Program-made: the position numbers and the translations under genes
NCBI GenBank assembly: GCA_039815415.1
Contig: JBCBZH010000128.1
Coordinates: forward strand, 1-11,484
DNA: 11,484 bases
Source: JBCBZH01 sp039815415
GTDB taxonomy: Bacteria; Bacteroidota; Rhodothermia; Rhodothermales; Rubricoccaceae
Direction of reading: 5' to 3'
Shown: positions 1 through 7,473 of the stretch, in pieces
Layout of the letters: each line of letters begins with the position of its first letter
Position numbering within the stretch: the stretch's first letter is position 1
The notes under the pieces: model-generated
Told to the model about the DNA's origin: nothing
The model's input: only the letters and a program-made list of their open reading frames with translations
The model's database searches: none

Positions 1-43
1 AGGCCTCTCTCGCGTCTCTTGACGACCGCTAACCTCTGATCCC

Positions 44-331
44 ATGCCTGACGTTGAACACCAGCCCGACGCCCACCGCTTCATCGTTGCTACAGAGGCG
101 GGAGAGGCGGAGCTGACCTACACGCTCGCGACGGGCCTCATCGTGTTCACGCACACGGGGGTTCCCAAAGCCGCAGAAGGGCAGGGCATCGGAAAGAGCC
201 TCGCGGAGGCCGGATTGGCCTACGCGCGTGAGGAGGGGCTACGCGTGCTTCCGCTCTGCCCGTTCGTGAAATCCTACATGCACCGGCACCCCGAGACTCA
301 CGATCTCCTGACAAAGGGATTCCGCGTCTGA
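44..331 (+). CDS. small GNAT-like N-acetyltransferase (YjdJ/COG2388 type, Acetyltransf_CG)
   Basis: The 95-residue protein matches the short GNAT-like family that is nearly a bare acetyl-CoA-binding core. Visible landmarks are the acetyl-CoA loop GQGIGKSL (residues 46-53), the helix that follows it, and the family signature LPLCPFVKSYMHRHPE (69-84), whose Cys-Pro-Phe and Arg-His-Pro are hallmarks. The length is normal for the family, so the gene is complete. It is a cytoplasmic protein with no signal peptide, and its physiological substrate is unknown; relatives are annotated only as putative acyltransferases. The ATG at 44 gives the full family N-terminus; the preceding bases (ctgatccc) contain no Shine-Dalgarno site. 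The gene stands alone on the plus strand and converges on the 391-2001 gene. Family assignment is firm; the function is inferred only at the level of acyl transfer. Confidence 0.9.
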   Translation: MPDVEHQPDAHRFIVATEAGEAELTYTLATGLIVFTHTGVPKAAEGQGIGKSLAEAGLAYAREEGLRVLPLCPFVKSYMHRHPETHDLLTKGFRV

Positions 332-345
332 TCCCTCTCAGACGT
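324..345 (+). terminator. hairpin overlapping the stop codon of the acetyltransferase gene
   Basis: Seven Watson-Crick pairs plus one G-U pair (324-331 with 338-345) enclose a 6-base loop. The left arm includes the TGA stop codon at 329-331. No T-run follows, so it is at best a weak intrinsic terminator, placed between two convergent genes. Confidence 0.4.
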
Positions 346-390
346 GACTGTAGGCACCGACTCTGGGCCGTAAAGGGCGAAGGCGGTGGC

Positions 391-2001
391 CTAGCGCAGG
401 ACCGTGACCGGCTGCGTGCGCGTTCCGTCGGCAGTCGTCGCACGGACGATGTAGACACCAGCTCGGAGCCCCCGAACGTCGAGGCGGATCTGAACGTCGC
501 GCCAGGATTGGCTGGACACCGAACGGACGACGCGGCCGAGCGCGTCCACCAACTCGACCCGGACCGGTCCCGCCGTGGGTGCTCCGACCCAAACGTCGAG
601 CTGGCGCCGCACCGGGTTGGGGCCTGCCCGCAGCGAGAAGATGCCGGATGCGTCGGGGTCGCGAGCGGTGTTGTTGAGAGGGCCGAAGAGCCGGATGGCG
701 TCTACGCAGACGAATGTCGGGGAGCCGGTGCCGCTGGCGTCGTCCGTGACCACGAGGCTGTCGCCCGGCGCCAGCTCGAAGTCCCCGAGCCGGTTCCAGA
801 CGCCGACCGAACTCGCCAGCGACTGGTTGGCGCGAACCGTGGTCGGTGTGCCCCCCCGATAGACGGTGAATGGGGTGTTGGTGGCTCGGTTGCCAGACGG
901 CGTCCACCACGCCTCGACCGTGTAGGTGCCTGCGGTGATCCCATCGAAGGTGAACACGGCGCGGTCCTCGCCGGTGCCGACCTCGTTGAGGCGAGACGGG
1001 GTGCCGCCTGCGAAGGGGGCGTTGGCGCTCTCGAACCAGTCGCCGGTCTCGCGGTAGCTGGTGTCGCCGGTGTCGAATAGGATCTCCTCCTCCGATCCTG
1101 TCGCGTCCGGGTCGCGGAGGCGAAGTGCGGAGATCACCGTGCGCGATGAGGGGATCAGATCCGCCCCGCCGGAGGTCATGGCGGTGGAGCCGCCGCCGTC
1201 CAGGTTGAGAGCTTCATGGGCACCGAGGTCCACCATCAGTTGCGCCAACTCGCCGAGCGTGAGGCCGTTCGTTTCGGATACTGTGACCAGAAGCAGCCGC
1301 GCGGCATTGATGTTGGTGTAGCCCACGGCTGTCCGGGCTCGTTTTGAGGTCAGGTCCACGCCGGATCCGAACATCACTTCCTCATTGTAAGTAATCGCAA
1401 CAGCACCATCCTGAACCAGAACAGGGCCTCCGCCGATGGCCGCCCGCGTGCCGGTGAGTTCCGAGCCGCCATCGGGAAATATTGCGGTAGGCTGGGCCTG
1501 GGGCGCACCCGGAGCGTTCGGGGTCGGGGCCGGGTAGATATACGTTGTGCCATCGACATCGTAGACCCACCCGATGTTCGGAGACCCGCCGTAGGACATG
1601 GTGAAGGCACCACGCATGGGGAAATATGTCGTCCCGTCACGAGTGACAGATTTGACGTTGGGCGATGCGAGTTCCCCATCGTTAATCACTAAGCTGAACG
1701 ATTGACCGGCCCCGAAGTAGCCTCCGTTGATGGCCGCATAGACGCCTGCATCCTCTGCGAAGGACGCGACGGTCTCGCCGCCTTCATCGGAGAGGACGGC
1801 TTCCAGGATCCAGTCTTCTGTGGCGAGGTCAGCGCGAATCAGGGACGCTTGCAAAGAGGTGCCCAATCGCGTGACATCGAACACGCGGATCGACGCAGGG
1901 AGTCCTTCCTCAGCATCCGGGCGTGGCGTAAGAGTCAGATCCTGGCCGGAGACCGCCTGGGAACACAGAAGGGCCGAGACGAGGACGATAAGCAGGCGCA
2001 T
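391..2001 (-). CDS. secreted phosphodiester glycosidase (NAGPA-like) with golvesin C-like domain and T9SS sorting domain
   Basis: The 536-residue protein has four parts. Residues 1-19 are a hydrophobic signal peptide. Residues about 35-297 are a phosphodiester glycosidase domain (the family of the mammalian mannose-6-phosphate uncovering enzyme), recognised by INGGYF (91-96), KRARTAVGY (220-228) and NLDGGGSTAM (266-275). Residues about 307-438 resemble the golvesin C-terminal beta-sandwich found beside glycosidases and lyases (DTGDTSY near the start, VEAWW at 362-366, VDAIRL at the end). Residues about 455-536 are a T9SS type A sorting domain (GPNPVRRQLDV, VDALGRVV, GVYIVR). It is therefore predicted to be exported by Sec, carried across the outer membrane by T9SS, and to act on sugar phosphodiesters at the cell surface; the substrate is unknown. 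It lies 42 bp downstream of the S15-type hydrolase on the same strand, probably as one transcript. No Shine-Dalgarno precedes the ATG; the 5' side is C-rich. Confidence 0.88.
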   Translation of the reverse strand: MRLLIVLVSALLCSQAVSGQDLTLTPRPDAEEGLPASIRVFDVTRLGTSLQASLIRADLATEDWILEAVLSDEGGETVASFAEDAGVYAAINGGYFGAGQSFSLVINDGELASPNVKSVTRDGTTYFPMRGAFTMSYGGSPNIGWVYDVDGTTYIYPAPTPNAPGAPQAQPTAIFPDGGSELTGTRAAIGGGPVLVQDGAVAITYNEEVMFGSGVDLTSKRARTAVGYTNINAARLLLVTVSETNGLTLGELAQLMVDLGAHEALNLDGGGSTAMTSGGADLIPSSRTVISALRLRDPDATGSEEEILFDTGDTSYRETGDWFESANAPFAGGTPSRLNEVGTGEDRAVFTFDGITAGTYTVEAWWTPSGNRATNTPFTVYRGGTPTTVRANQSLASSVGVWNRLGDFELAPGDSLVVTDDASGTGSPTFVCVDAIRLFGPLNNTARDPDASGIFSLRAGPNPVRRQLDVWVGAPTAGPVRVELVDALGRVVRSVSSQSWRDVQIRLDVRGLRAGVYIVRATTADGTRTQPVTVLR

Positions 2002-2017
2002 GGAGGTGCGGAATGAG

Positions 2018-2029
2018 CCGCCAGCTCGA
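2018..2029. repeat. intergenic copy of the TCGCCAGCTCGA-type iterated motif
   Basis: This copy matches 11 of 12 consensus positions (first base C). It fills part of the 42-bp gap between the hydrolase stop and the glycosidase start. Confidence 0.6.
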
Positions 2030-2043
2030 GCGGGCGACGAGCG

Positions 2044-3936
2044 TTAGTCGGGCAGAACGCGGACGGAGAGGTGCGATGGATGCTGCGCCGAGACGTGGAT
2101 GCGGTGGGTCGCCACCCGGTAGTCGTCCGCCTCGGCCTCCGCGATGGGCATGAACTGCTGCGGGTTGCGATCCACCATTGGGAACCACGTGCTCTGGACG
2201 TGCACCATCATTTTGTGGCCGCGCTTGAACGTGTGCGCCACGTCCTGCATGTCGAACGTCACCTCGGTCACTTCGCCCGGCGTGAACGGCTCCGGGTCGG
2301 AGAAGCTGTTGCGGAACTTGCCACGCATCACCTCGCCCCGGACGAGTTGCTGGAAGCCGCCCATCGCATTGTCGCAGCGCTCGTCCGGCAGCTCACAGGT
2401 GGCGTCGCCGGGGTACACGTCGATCAGCTTGACGATCAGATCGGCGTCGGTGCCGGTCGTTTCCAGGAAGATCGTTGCGAAGAGGTCGCCAGCCAGGGTG
2501 AGGTCTTCCGCCAGCTCGTCGGTCTCGAACACCAGAACGTCGGGACGCGTAGCAGAGAAGCGCTGGTCCTCGATCAGGTAGCGGTCGTCGCGACGGATGA
2601 CGATCTGCGGCGTGTTGGGCACCGGCTTCGCGGGATCGCTGACGTATTCCTCGAAAGCGTCGCGCTGGCGAGGCGCGTCGAAGCCGAGGCCACCATCGGG
2701 CTGGAGGTAGAGGTCTCGTTCCTGCGAGCTGGCGGCGGGCCATTGGTCGAAGAAGCGCCAGCGGTTGGAGCCGGTGATGAAGATGGACGCCTCCGGGATG
2801 TCGAGCGCCGAGCTGGCGTCGGTCTTGAGGTAGTGGCGGAAGAAGGGCGCTTCCAGGTTCTCGCGGTACCACTCGGCGGTGCTCTGTCCGAACCAGAGGT
2901 CGCCGTATCGGTCGCCCGCGCCGCGCGCCCAGCCGCCGTGCCACCACGGGCCCATCACCAGAAACGAGGGCGTGGCGTTGTGCTCGTCGATGGTTGCGTA
3001 GGTCTTGAGTGGCCCGTAGAGGTCTTGCGCATCGAAGAAGCCCCCGGTAACGAGGACGGCGGGCGTTACATCGCGGAGGTGAGGCAAAGGCGTCCTCGCC
3101 TGCCAGTACGGGTTGTACGTGTCGTTGTCGACAATCTCCTGGAAGAGGTCGTTCTGGCCGCCCAGCAGCCGCTCGTTGACGGTTGTGAGGGGACCGAGGT
3201 CCATGTACCAGTCATAGCCATCGGGCGTGCCGTAGTCCGAGAAGCCACGCGTGCCCGATGTCGAGGGGCCGTCCGGGCGGGGCGCGCCGTAGCCCGAGAT
3301 GAAGCTGAACGAGGCCTGGAGCTGGAAGGCCCCATTGTGGCGGCGGTCGTCCCCGATCCACCAGTCCGTGACCGGCGCCTGCGGCGAGACGGCCTTGACG
3401 GCCGGGTGCGCGTCGATGAGCGCATGGGTGGCGTAGAAGCCCGGCGCCGAAATACCCCACACGCCCACGCGCCCGTTCGTCGGGAGGTTCTCCAGCAGCC
3501 ACTCGACCGTGTCGTAGGTGTCGCTGCTCTCGTCGATCTCACCAGCTCGCTTGTCGGGGTTGTGGGGCCGGACGGCCACAAACTCGCCCTCAGACATGTA
3601 CTTGCCCCGCACGTCCTGATAGACGACGATGTAGCCGTCTTTCGCCAAGGTCATCGACGGTCCGAGCGACGACGGGTAGGCGTCCTCGCCGTACGGACGC
3701 ACGCTGTACGGTGTCCGCCTGAAAAGGACCGGGTACGGGTTGTCCGCGCTGGCATCCTTCGGCACATAAATGGACGTGAACAGCCGCACGCCGTCGCGCA
3801 TGGGCACCATCCGCTCCATCTTGGTGTAGTGGCGCTGGATGGTCTCGGCGTTCGGATTGGAGCGCTGTTGGGCGGTCGCAGCGGGCACGAGGACGAGGGC
3901 AGTGAGGAGGAGAGCGATGGAGCGAGCTGGCGTCAT
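2044..3936 (-). CDS. periplasmic CocE/NonD-family hydrolase (Xaa-Pro dipeptidyl-peptidase S15-like)
   Basis: From the ATG at 3936 the protein has 630 residues. I chose this start because it begins directly with a signal peptide (MTPARSIALLLTALVLVPAATAQ, given here in outline: residues 1-23); the frame is open to 4089 but the extra 51 residues look non-coding. The alpha/beta-hydrolase part has a nucleophile elbow GISAPG (Ser163), a likely acid in GGFFDAQD (Asp302) and a likely base in GPWWHGG (His333). Tyr77 in RRTPYS matches the oxyanion-hole tyrosine of CocE. The C-terminal third is the family's jelly-roll domain (ending in PFTPGEVTEV and AHTFKRGHKMM). The family cleaves acyl esters, N-terminally blocked peptides or Xaa-Pro dipeptides; the actual substrate cannot be read from sequence. 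It lacks a T9SS domain and should stay in the periplasm. It is the first gene of a probable two-gene unit with the glycosidase. Confidence 0.9.
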   Translation of the reverse strand: MTPARSIALLLTALVLVPAATAQQRSNPNAETIQRHYTKMERMVPMRDGVRLFTSIYVPKDASADNPYPVLFRRTPYSVRPYGEDAYPSSLGPSMTLAKDGYIVVYQDVRGKYMSEGEFVAVRPHNPDKRAGEIDESSDTYDTVEWLLENLPTNGRVGVWGISAPGFYATHALIDAHPAVKAVSPQAPVTDWWIGDDRRHNGAFQLQASFSFISGYGAPRPDGPSTSGTRGFSDYGTPDGYDWYMDLGPLTTVNERLLGGQNDLFQEIVDNDTYNPYWQARTPLPHLRDVTPAVLVTGGFFDAQDLYGPLKTYATIDEHNATPSFLVMGPWWHGGWARGAGDRYGDLWFGQSTAEWYRENLEAPFFRHYLKTDASSALDIPEASIFITGSNRWRFFDQWPAASSQERDLYLQPDGGLGFDAPRQRDAFEEYVSDPAKPVPNTPQIVIRRDDRYLIEDQRFSATRPDVLVFETDELAEDLTLAGDLFATIFLETTGTDADLIVKLIDVYPGDATCELPDERCDNAMGGFQQLVRGEVMRGKFRNSFSDPEPFTPGEVTEVTFDMQDVAHTFKRGHKMMVHVQSTWFPMVDRNPQQFMPIAEAEADDYRVATHRIHVSAQHPSHLSVRVLPD

Positions 3937-4193
3937 GGCGGCGGGGTGATCGTACTGGAATCTAGGGCGGGCAGGGGGAGCCTTTGGACGTGTCGTCGGA
4001 ATTGTCCCGTCGAGGCGACGACTCGGAATCCACGTCGGTAGGTCGCCAGCTCGAGACCGATCCTGGTGAGCTGGCGACATCACTCGCACGAGACCCGTCT
4101 CCGTGCTCTCGTCGCTTTCCGCGCTCTCTCCACCCGTTCCTACTGGCGCGGAGGCGAGATGCCACGCACCTTACGGCCCGCCCCTCGCGCCTT
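3937..4193. promoter_or_regulatory. divergent spacer between the hydrolase and rarA
   Basis: These 257 bp separate two genes transcribed away from each other, so both promoters should lie here. I cannot identify a convincing -10/-35 or the Bacteroidota TAnnTTTG box on either strand. Both flanking frames stay open into the spacer, but these extensions do not resemble the families. The one clear element is the inverted repeat at 4042-4078. No Shine-Dalgarno sits before rarA; a GGAGG-like run at about 4150-4155 serves only an out-of-frame ATG. Confidence 0.5.
4042..4078. repeat. perfect 11-bp inverted repeat built from two copies of the iterated motif
   Basis: GTCGCCAGCTC at 4042-4052 is the exact reverse complement of 4068-4078, with a 15-bp spacer. 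ACC at 4056-4058 can extend the stem with GGT at 4065-4067. The left arm is one of five perfect 12-base consensus copies. It could be a transcript hairpin, a protein-binding site, or a paired uptake-type signal. There is no T-run, so an intrinsic terminator is unlikely, and its place in a divergent spacer also argues against one. Confidence 0.75.
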
Positions 4194-5573
4194 ATGTCCG
4201 ACGACCTTTTCGCTGCCGCTGCCGAGCGACGGCTCTCTCGCTCTGCGCCCCTCGCCGACCGGATGCGGCCCCGCACACTGGACGAGTACGTGGGTCAGGG
4301 CCACGTGCTGGCGCCGGGCAAGCTGCTCCGCCGCGCCGTCGAGGCCGACCGAGTGACCTCGCTCATCCTGTTCGGGCCGCCAGGCACAGGCAAGACCACG
4401 CTCGCACGCATCGTCGCCAACACGACATCCAAGCACTTCGCCAGCTTGAATGCAGTGTTGGCGGGCGTGAAGGACATCCGGGAACAGATCGCGGCGGCTC
4501 GGGAGCGGCAGCGCCTCCATGGTCAGGGCACCATTCTGTTCGTGGACGAGGTGCACCGGTTCAACAAGTCACAGCAGGACGCGCTGCTGCCGCATGTCGA
4601 GAACGGCACGGTCACGTTCATCGGGGCCACGACCGAGAACCCGTACTTCGAGGTCAACAAGGCGCTCGTCTCGCGCTCCCGCGTCTTTGAACTGAGGACG
4701 CTTACCGAAGACGACCTCCGCGATGTAGTAAGCCAGGCCCTCGCCAGCTCGGATCGCGGCTACGGCGGCCTGGATGTGAACCTCGACGAGGATGCGCTCA
4801 ACCACCTCGTCAGCACAGCCAACGGCGACGCGCGCTCGCTGCTCAATGCCCTCGAGCTGGCGGTCGAGACCACGGACCCGGATGACGGCGGTGCGATCCA
4901 CGTCACTCTGGAGGTGGCCGAGGACTCCATCCAGCGCCGTGCGGTTCTCTACGACAAGGATGGCGACGCGCACTACGACACGATCTCGGCCTTCATCAAG
5001 TCTCTCCGAGGCTCCGACCCCGACGCTGCCCTCTACTGGATGGCGCGCATGATCTATGCAGGCGAGGACCCACGCTTCGTCTTCCGCCGGATGCTGATCT
5101 TCGCAGGGGAGGACATCGGGATGGCGGACCCCAATGCGATGCGCCATGCAGTCGCGTGCTGGCAGGCCTTCGAGATGGTGGGAATGCCCGAGGGCCGGTT
5201 CATGCTCGCCGAGTGCTGCCTCTACCTCGCGCTGGCGCCCAAGTCGAACTCTGGGTTCGCCTTCTTCACCGCGCTGGACCACGTGGAGAAGGAGCGGTCA
5301 GAGGACCCGCCAAATGCGCTCAAGGACGGAAATCGGGACAAGAAGGGGCTCGGCCACGGGGTCGGATACAAATACCCGCACGCCTATCGGGACCACTACG
5401 TACCGGAGCAGTACCTGCCGGGCGGGATGCAGGGGACCTACTTCTATGAGCCGTCGGACCAGGGTGTCGAGGCGCGGGCGCAGGCGCGTCTGGCCGAGCT
5501 TCGCCAGCGCGACGCTGAGGAGTCCATCGAGAAGCGTGTGAGGCGGTATGTGGATGATGACGCCAGCTTGTAG
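4194..5573 (+). CDS. rarA: replication-associated recombination protein A (MgsA/WRNIP1-family AAA+ ATPase)
   Basis: The 459-residue protein is full length for RarA (about 440-450 in E. coli). The frame is open from 3984, but residues from MSDDLFAAAAERR onward match the family, so I place the start at 4194. Landmarks are MRPRTLDEYVGQ (24-35), Walker A GPPGTGKT (61-68), Walker B LFVDEVHRF (115-123), sensor 1 GATTENP (144-150) and sensor 2 GDARSLLN (211-218). The C-terminal tetramerisation region includes KSLRGSDPDAALYW (269-282), FAGEDIGMADP and the YKYPHAY...YLP stretch (392-408). RarA works at stalled replication forks, interacting with single-stranded DNA-binding protein and the clamp-loader system; that is family knowledge. 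It stands alone on the plus strand, with a divergent neighbour upstream and a convergent one downstream. Confidence 0.97.
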   Translation: MSDDLFAAAAERRLSRSAPLADRMRPRTLDEYVGQGHVLAPGKLLRRAVEADRVTSLILFGPPGTGKTTLARIVANTTSKHFASLNAVLAGVKDIREQIAAARERQRLHGQGTILFVDEVHRFNKSQQDALLPHVENGTVTFIGATTENPYFEVNKALVSRSRVFELRTLTEDDLRDVVSQALASSDRGYGGLDVNLDEDALNHLVSTANGDARSLLNALELAVETTDPDDGGAIHVTLEVAEDSIQRRAVLYDKDGDAHYDTISAFIKSLRGSDPDAALYWMARMIYAGEDPRFVFRRMLIFAGEDIGMADPNAMRHAVACWQAFEMVGMPEGRFMLAECCLYLALAPKSNSGFAFFTALDHVEKERSEDPPNALKDGNRDKKGLGHGVGYKYPHAYRDHYVPEQYLPGGMQGTYFYEPSDQGVEARAQARLAELRQRDAEESIEKRVRRYVDDDASL

Positions 5574-5608
5574 GGCGAGGGCGTCAGCAAGCTGTGGGGC
5601 TTGGCGAC
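5559..5608. terminator. possible terminator structures between convergent rarA and the Rieske gene
   Basis: Only 45 bp separate the two stop codons. The region has mutually exclusive short stems: 5559-5564 with 5580-5585 (6 bp), CAGCTTG at 5564-5570 with CAAGCTG at 5588-5594 (7 bp), and 5583-5592 with 5599-5608 (8 of 10 paired). None has a T-run. This is suggestive only. Confidence 0.25.
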
Positions 5609-5618
5609 GGTGGTCCAG

Positions 5619-6758
5619 CTACAGGGACTCCGGCCGCAGCCCGTCCACACCCCTCGCCAGCTCGAGATCGCCCTCAAGAGCCGTAGAGAAGGCGCCTTTC
5701 AGCAATGCCTGGAAGTGGTGCACGCCCGCCTCGCACTCGACTGAGAACCGCCCCCGGTCGTAGCCGCGCGACGCCAGACCGAGCTGGACACGCTCGCAGA
5801 TCTCGATGTCTTCCTGCTGCACGTCATCACTGAACGCGAGATCATCCGCGATCTGGCGCTGCGCTTCGGAGGAGGTCACATCCGCGTAGAAGTAGTCGAA
5901 GACCACTCGGCAGCGGTCGGGGCCATTCGGTAGCACCACGTTTGTCTGGACACGTCCTGGCAGGATGTTGAGCATCACGTTCGGGAAGACGAACCAGTAG
6001 AAGGCGTCGCCCTCTCCGTAGAGGGAGCCATCGTCGCGCTGGCGAATCGGGCTGTGCTGGAGGCTGGTCCGGTCGAACGTCTCGGTGATGTAGGCGGACA
6101 CGTCGAGTGTCTTGCACAGTTCAGGGTGGACGAGGGGCAGGTGGTAGCCCTCGAGGTAGTTGTCTACGTACACCTTCCAATTGCACGCCACATCGTACGT
6201 CACGCGACTGTGAAACTGGAGGTTGTGCAGGTCCAGCGGCGCGATCCGTTCAGCGATGCCGCCCAGGGTTGTCGCCAGCTCGAGCTGAGGATCGGTGCAG
6301 ACCCACACGAGGCCCTGCCACACGCCCACGGCGACCGGCACCAGTCCGTGGTCGGTCTTGTCGAACAACTCGGTGCGGTCGAAGCGGGGCACGCCGCGCA
6401 GAGAGCCGTCCAGCAGGTAGGTCCAGCCGTGGTACTTGCACTGCAGCACGCGGCACGAGCCGTGGTCGTCCAGCGCCAGCGGCCCGCCCCGGTGGCGGCA
6501 GACGTTGTAGAAGGCTCGCAACTCGCCCTTGCCGTCGCGCACCACAATCACCGGCTCGCCTGCGACCGTCGTGCAGAGATAGTCGCCAGCTCGGGGCATT
6601 TGCGAGACGTGCCCGACCACCTGCCACGATGGGCGAAAGACAGCAGCCTGTTCTAGCGGCTCGATTCGGGCGTCGGTGTACCAGCTCGAGGGGATGGTGT
6701 CCGCGCGCTCCAGCGGGTCGATGCGGAGGGTGTCGGGGGGCAGATCGGGAAAGCGCAC
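5619..6758 (-). CDS. Rieske non-heme iron oxygenase, alpha subunit (aromatic ring-hydroxylating dioxygenase family)
   Basis: The 379-residue protein has an N-terminal Rieske domain with C87-x-H89 (CRHRGG) and C107-x2-H110 (CKYHGW) for the [2Fe-2S] cluster. A C-terminal SRPBCC-type catalytic domain follows, with the mononuclear iron motif DNYLEGYHLPLVH (His206, His211) and a likely third ligand Asp317 in QQEDIEICERVQLGL. All metal ligands appear intact. The layout and length (about 380) match single-component terminal oxygenases related to choline monooxygenase and carnitine-type oxygenases. No small beta subunit, ferredoxin or reductase gene is in the window, so the electron supply must come from elsewhere and the substrate is unknown. 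It is cytoplasmic. It starts 27 bp downstream of the DUF4126 gene on the same strand and is probably co-transcribed with it. No Shine-Dalgarno is evident. Confidence 0.93.
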   Translation of the reverse strand: MRFPDLPPDTLRIDPLERADTIPSSWYTDARIEPLEQAAVFRPSWQVVGHVSQMPRAGDYLCTTVAGEPVIVVRDGKGELRAFYNVCRHRGGPLALDDHGSCRVLQCKYHGWTYLLDGSLRGVPRFDRTELFDKTDHGLVPVAVGVWQGLVWVCTDPQLELATTLGGIAERIAPLDLHNLQFHSRVTYDVACNWKVYVDNYLEGYHLPLVHPELCKTLDVSAYITETFDRTSLQHSPIRQRDDGSLYGEGDAFYWFVFPNVMLNILPGRVQTNVVLPNGPDRCRVVFDYFYADVTSSEAQRQIADDLAFSDDVQQEDIEICERVQLGLASRGYDRGRFSVECEAGVHHFQALLKGAFSTALEGDLELARGVDGLRPESL

Positions 6759-6770
6759 CGGTGAGAGGGT

Positions 6771-6782
6771 TCGAGCTGGCGA
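6771..6782. repeat. intergenic perfect copy of the iterated motif
   Basis: TCGAGCTGGCGA, the exact reverse complement of the consensus, lies in the 27-bp gap between the DUF4126 stop and the Rieske start. Confidence 0.65.
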
Positions 6783-6785
6783 AAG

Positions 6786-7373
6786 CTAGGTGTGCGTCTC
6801 GCCCCGGTGGAACTGTCGCCGCACCGCGCGCACGATGCGTGGCAGCAGCCACACCGAGACCGCCATCGCCAGCCCGACGAGCACCAGCGCAACCAGCGGC
6901 AGAAACACGGCCATCAGAACCGCCCCGATGGCGAGACCGTCCTCGGTGGTACTCACCACCATGTTGGAAACGGGCTCCGGGCTGGTGTTGACCGCCAGCC
7001 GGGTGGCGGCCTTCGAGCCGTGCGCGCTGAGGGCCGCACCTCCGCCTAGAAGAACCGCCGCAGCCTGCCACTGCGGGTCGTAGTCGCCGAACGCCAGCGC
7101 GGCGATGGCTGCGCCTGCCGGGATGCGGATGAACGTGTGGATGGCATCCCACGTGGAGTCCACAAGCGGCACCTTGTCGGCCACGAACTCGACCACGAGC
7201 AGAACCATCGCCAGCCCGATCACCCAGGGCGTTTCGAGGACCGCCAGCTCGCCGGGCAGGTCCAGGCCCGCGAAGCGGCCCAGCAGGCCGAGCGCGGCAA
7301 CGGCCGCGTAGAGCCGGAGGCCCGACGCCCAGGAAGCGCCGAGAGCAAGGCCAAGTGTGGAGATCAGTCCCAT
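6786..7373 (-). CDS. DUF4126 family membrane protein
   Basis: The 195-residue protein is hydrophobic, with likely membrane segments at about 3-33 (one or two), 48-66, 85-118 (one or two) and 145-177, and a basic tail. The signature VEFVADKVPLVDSTWDAIHTFIRIPAGA (residues 61-88; key residues Glu62, Asp66, Lys67, Asp72, Trp75, Asp76, His79) and a second conserved patch AHGSKAATRLAVNTSPEPVSN (117-137) identify the DUF4126 family. Nothing is known of its biochemical role. The ATG at 7371-7373 gives a normal family N-terminus (MGLISTLGLALGASWASGLR). It is the first gene of a probable pair with the Rieske oxygenase; I see no reason from sequence to assume a joint function. Confidence 0.9.
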   Translation of the reverse strand: MGLISTLGLALGASWASGLRLYAAVAALGLLGRFAGLDLPGELAVLETPWVIGLAMVLLVVEFVADKVPLVDSTWDAIHTFIRIPAGAAIAALAFGDYDPQWQAAAVLLGGGAALSAHGSKAATRLAVNTSPEPVSNMVVSTTEDGLAIGAVLMAVFLPLVALVLVGLAMAVSVWLLPRIVRAVRRQFHRGETHT

Positions 7374-7418
7374 AACCGGGCTGGCGAGACCTTGGAAGGT
7401 AGGAGGCGTACACAGAAA

Positions 7419-7449
7419 CGGGCCGCCCGTCCCAAGGACAGGCGGCCCG
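7419..7449 (-). terminator. strong hairpin downstream of the 289-residue T9SS protein gene
   Basis: A 9-bp GC-rich stem (CGGGCCGCC at 7419-7427 with 7441-7449), one C-A mismatch, then 4 more pairs (7429-7432 with 7436-7439) close a CAA loop. Read on the minus strand it lies 24 bp past the stop codon and is followed by TTT, as expected for a weak-tailed intrinsic terminator. It would separate this gene from DUF4126. Confidence 0.7.
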
Positions 7450-7456
7450 CAGAGCG

Positions 7457-7468
7457 CCGAGCTGGCGA
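7457..7468. repeat. intergenic copy of the iterated motif
   Basis: It matches the reverse-complement consensus at 11 of 12 positions (CCGAGCTGGCGA here, with C for T first). It sits between the stop codon at 7474 and the hairpin at 7419-7449. Confidence 0.6.
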
Positions 7469-7473
7469 CTCGC

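Noticed and set aside
2071..4041. A 656-codon open frame on the plus strand opposite the hydrolase.
   Set aside because: It is the antisense shadow of a clear S15-family gene in GC-rich DNA. Its translation is Val/Arg/Glu/His-rich without recognisable domains.
4159..4356. An ATG with a GGAGG-like site just upstream of rarA, which could suggest an earlier start or a leader peptide.
   Set aside because: It is out of frame with rarA by 35 bases and yields a Pro/Arg/Ser-rich shadow translation.
6107..6991. A 294-codon plus-strand frame across the Rieske and DUF4126 genes.
   Set aside because: It crosses two well-supported genes antisense and is mostly Arg, Ala, Pro and Ser, typical of a GC-rich shadow frame.
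6250..7413. A 387-codon minus-strand frame overlapping DUF4126 and the Rieske gene in another frame.
   Set aside because: Its composition is low-complexity Arg/Gly/Ala and it competes with two family-matched genes on the same strand.
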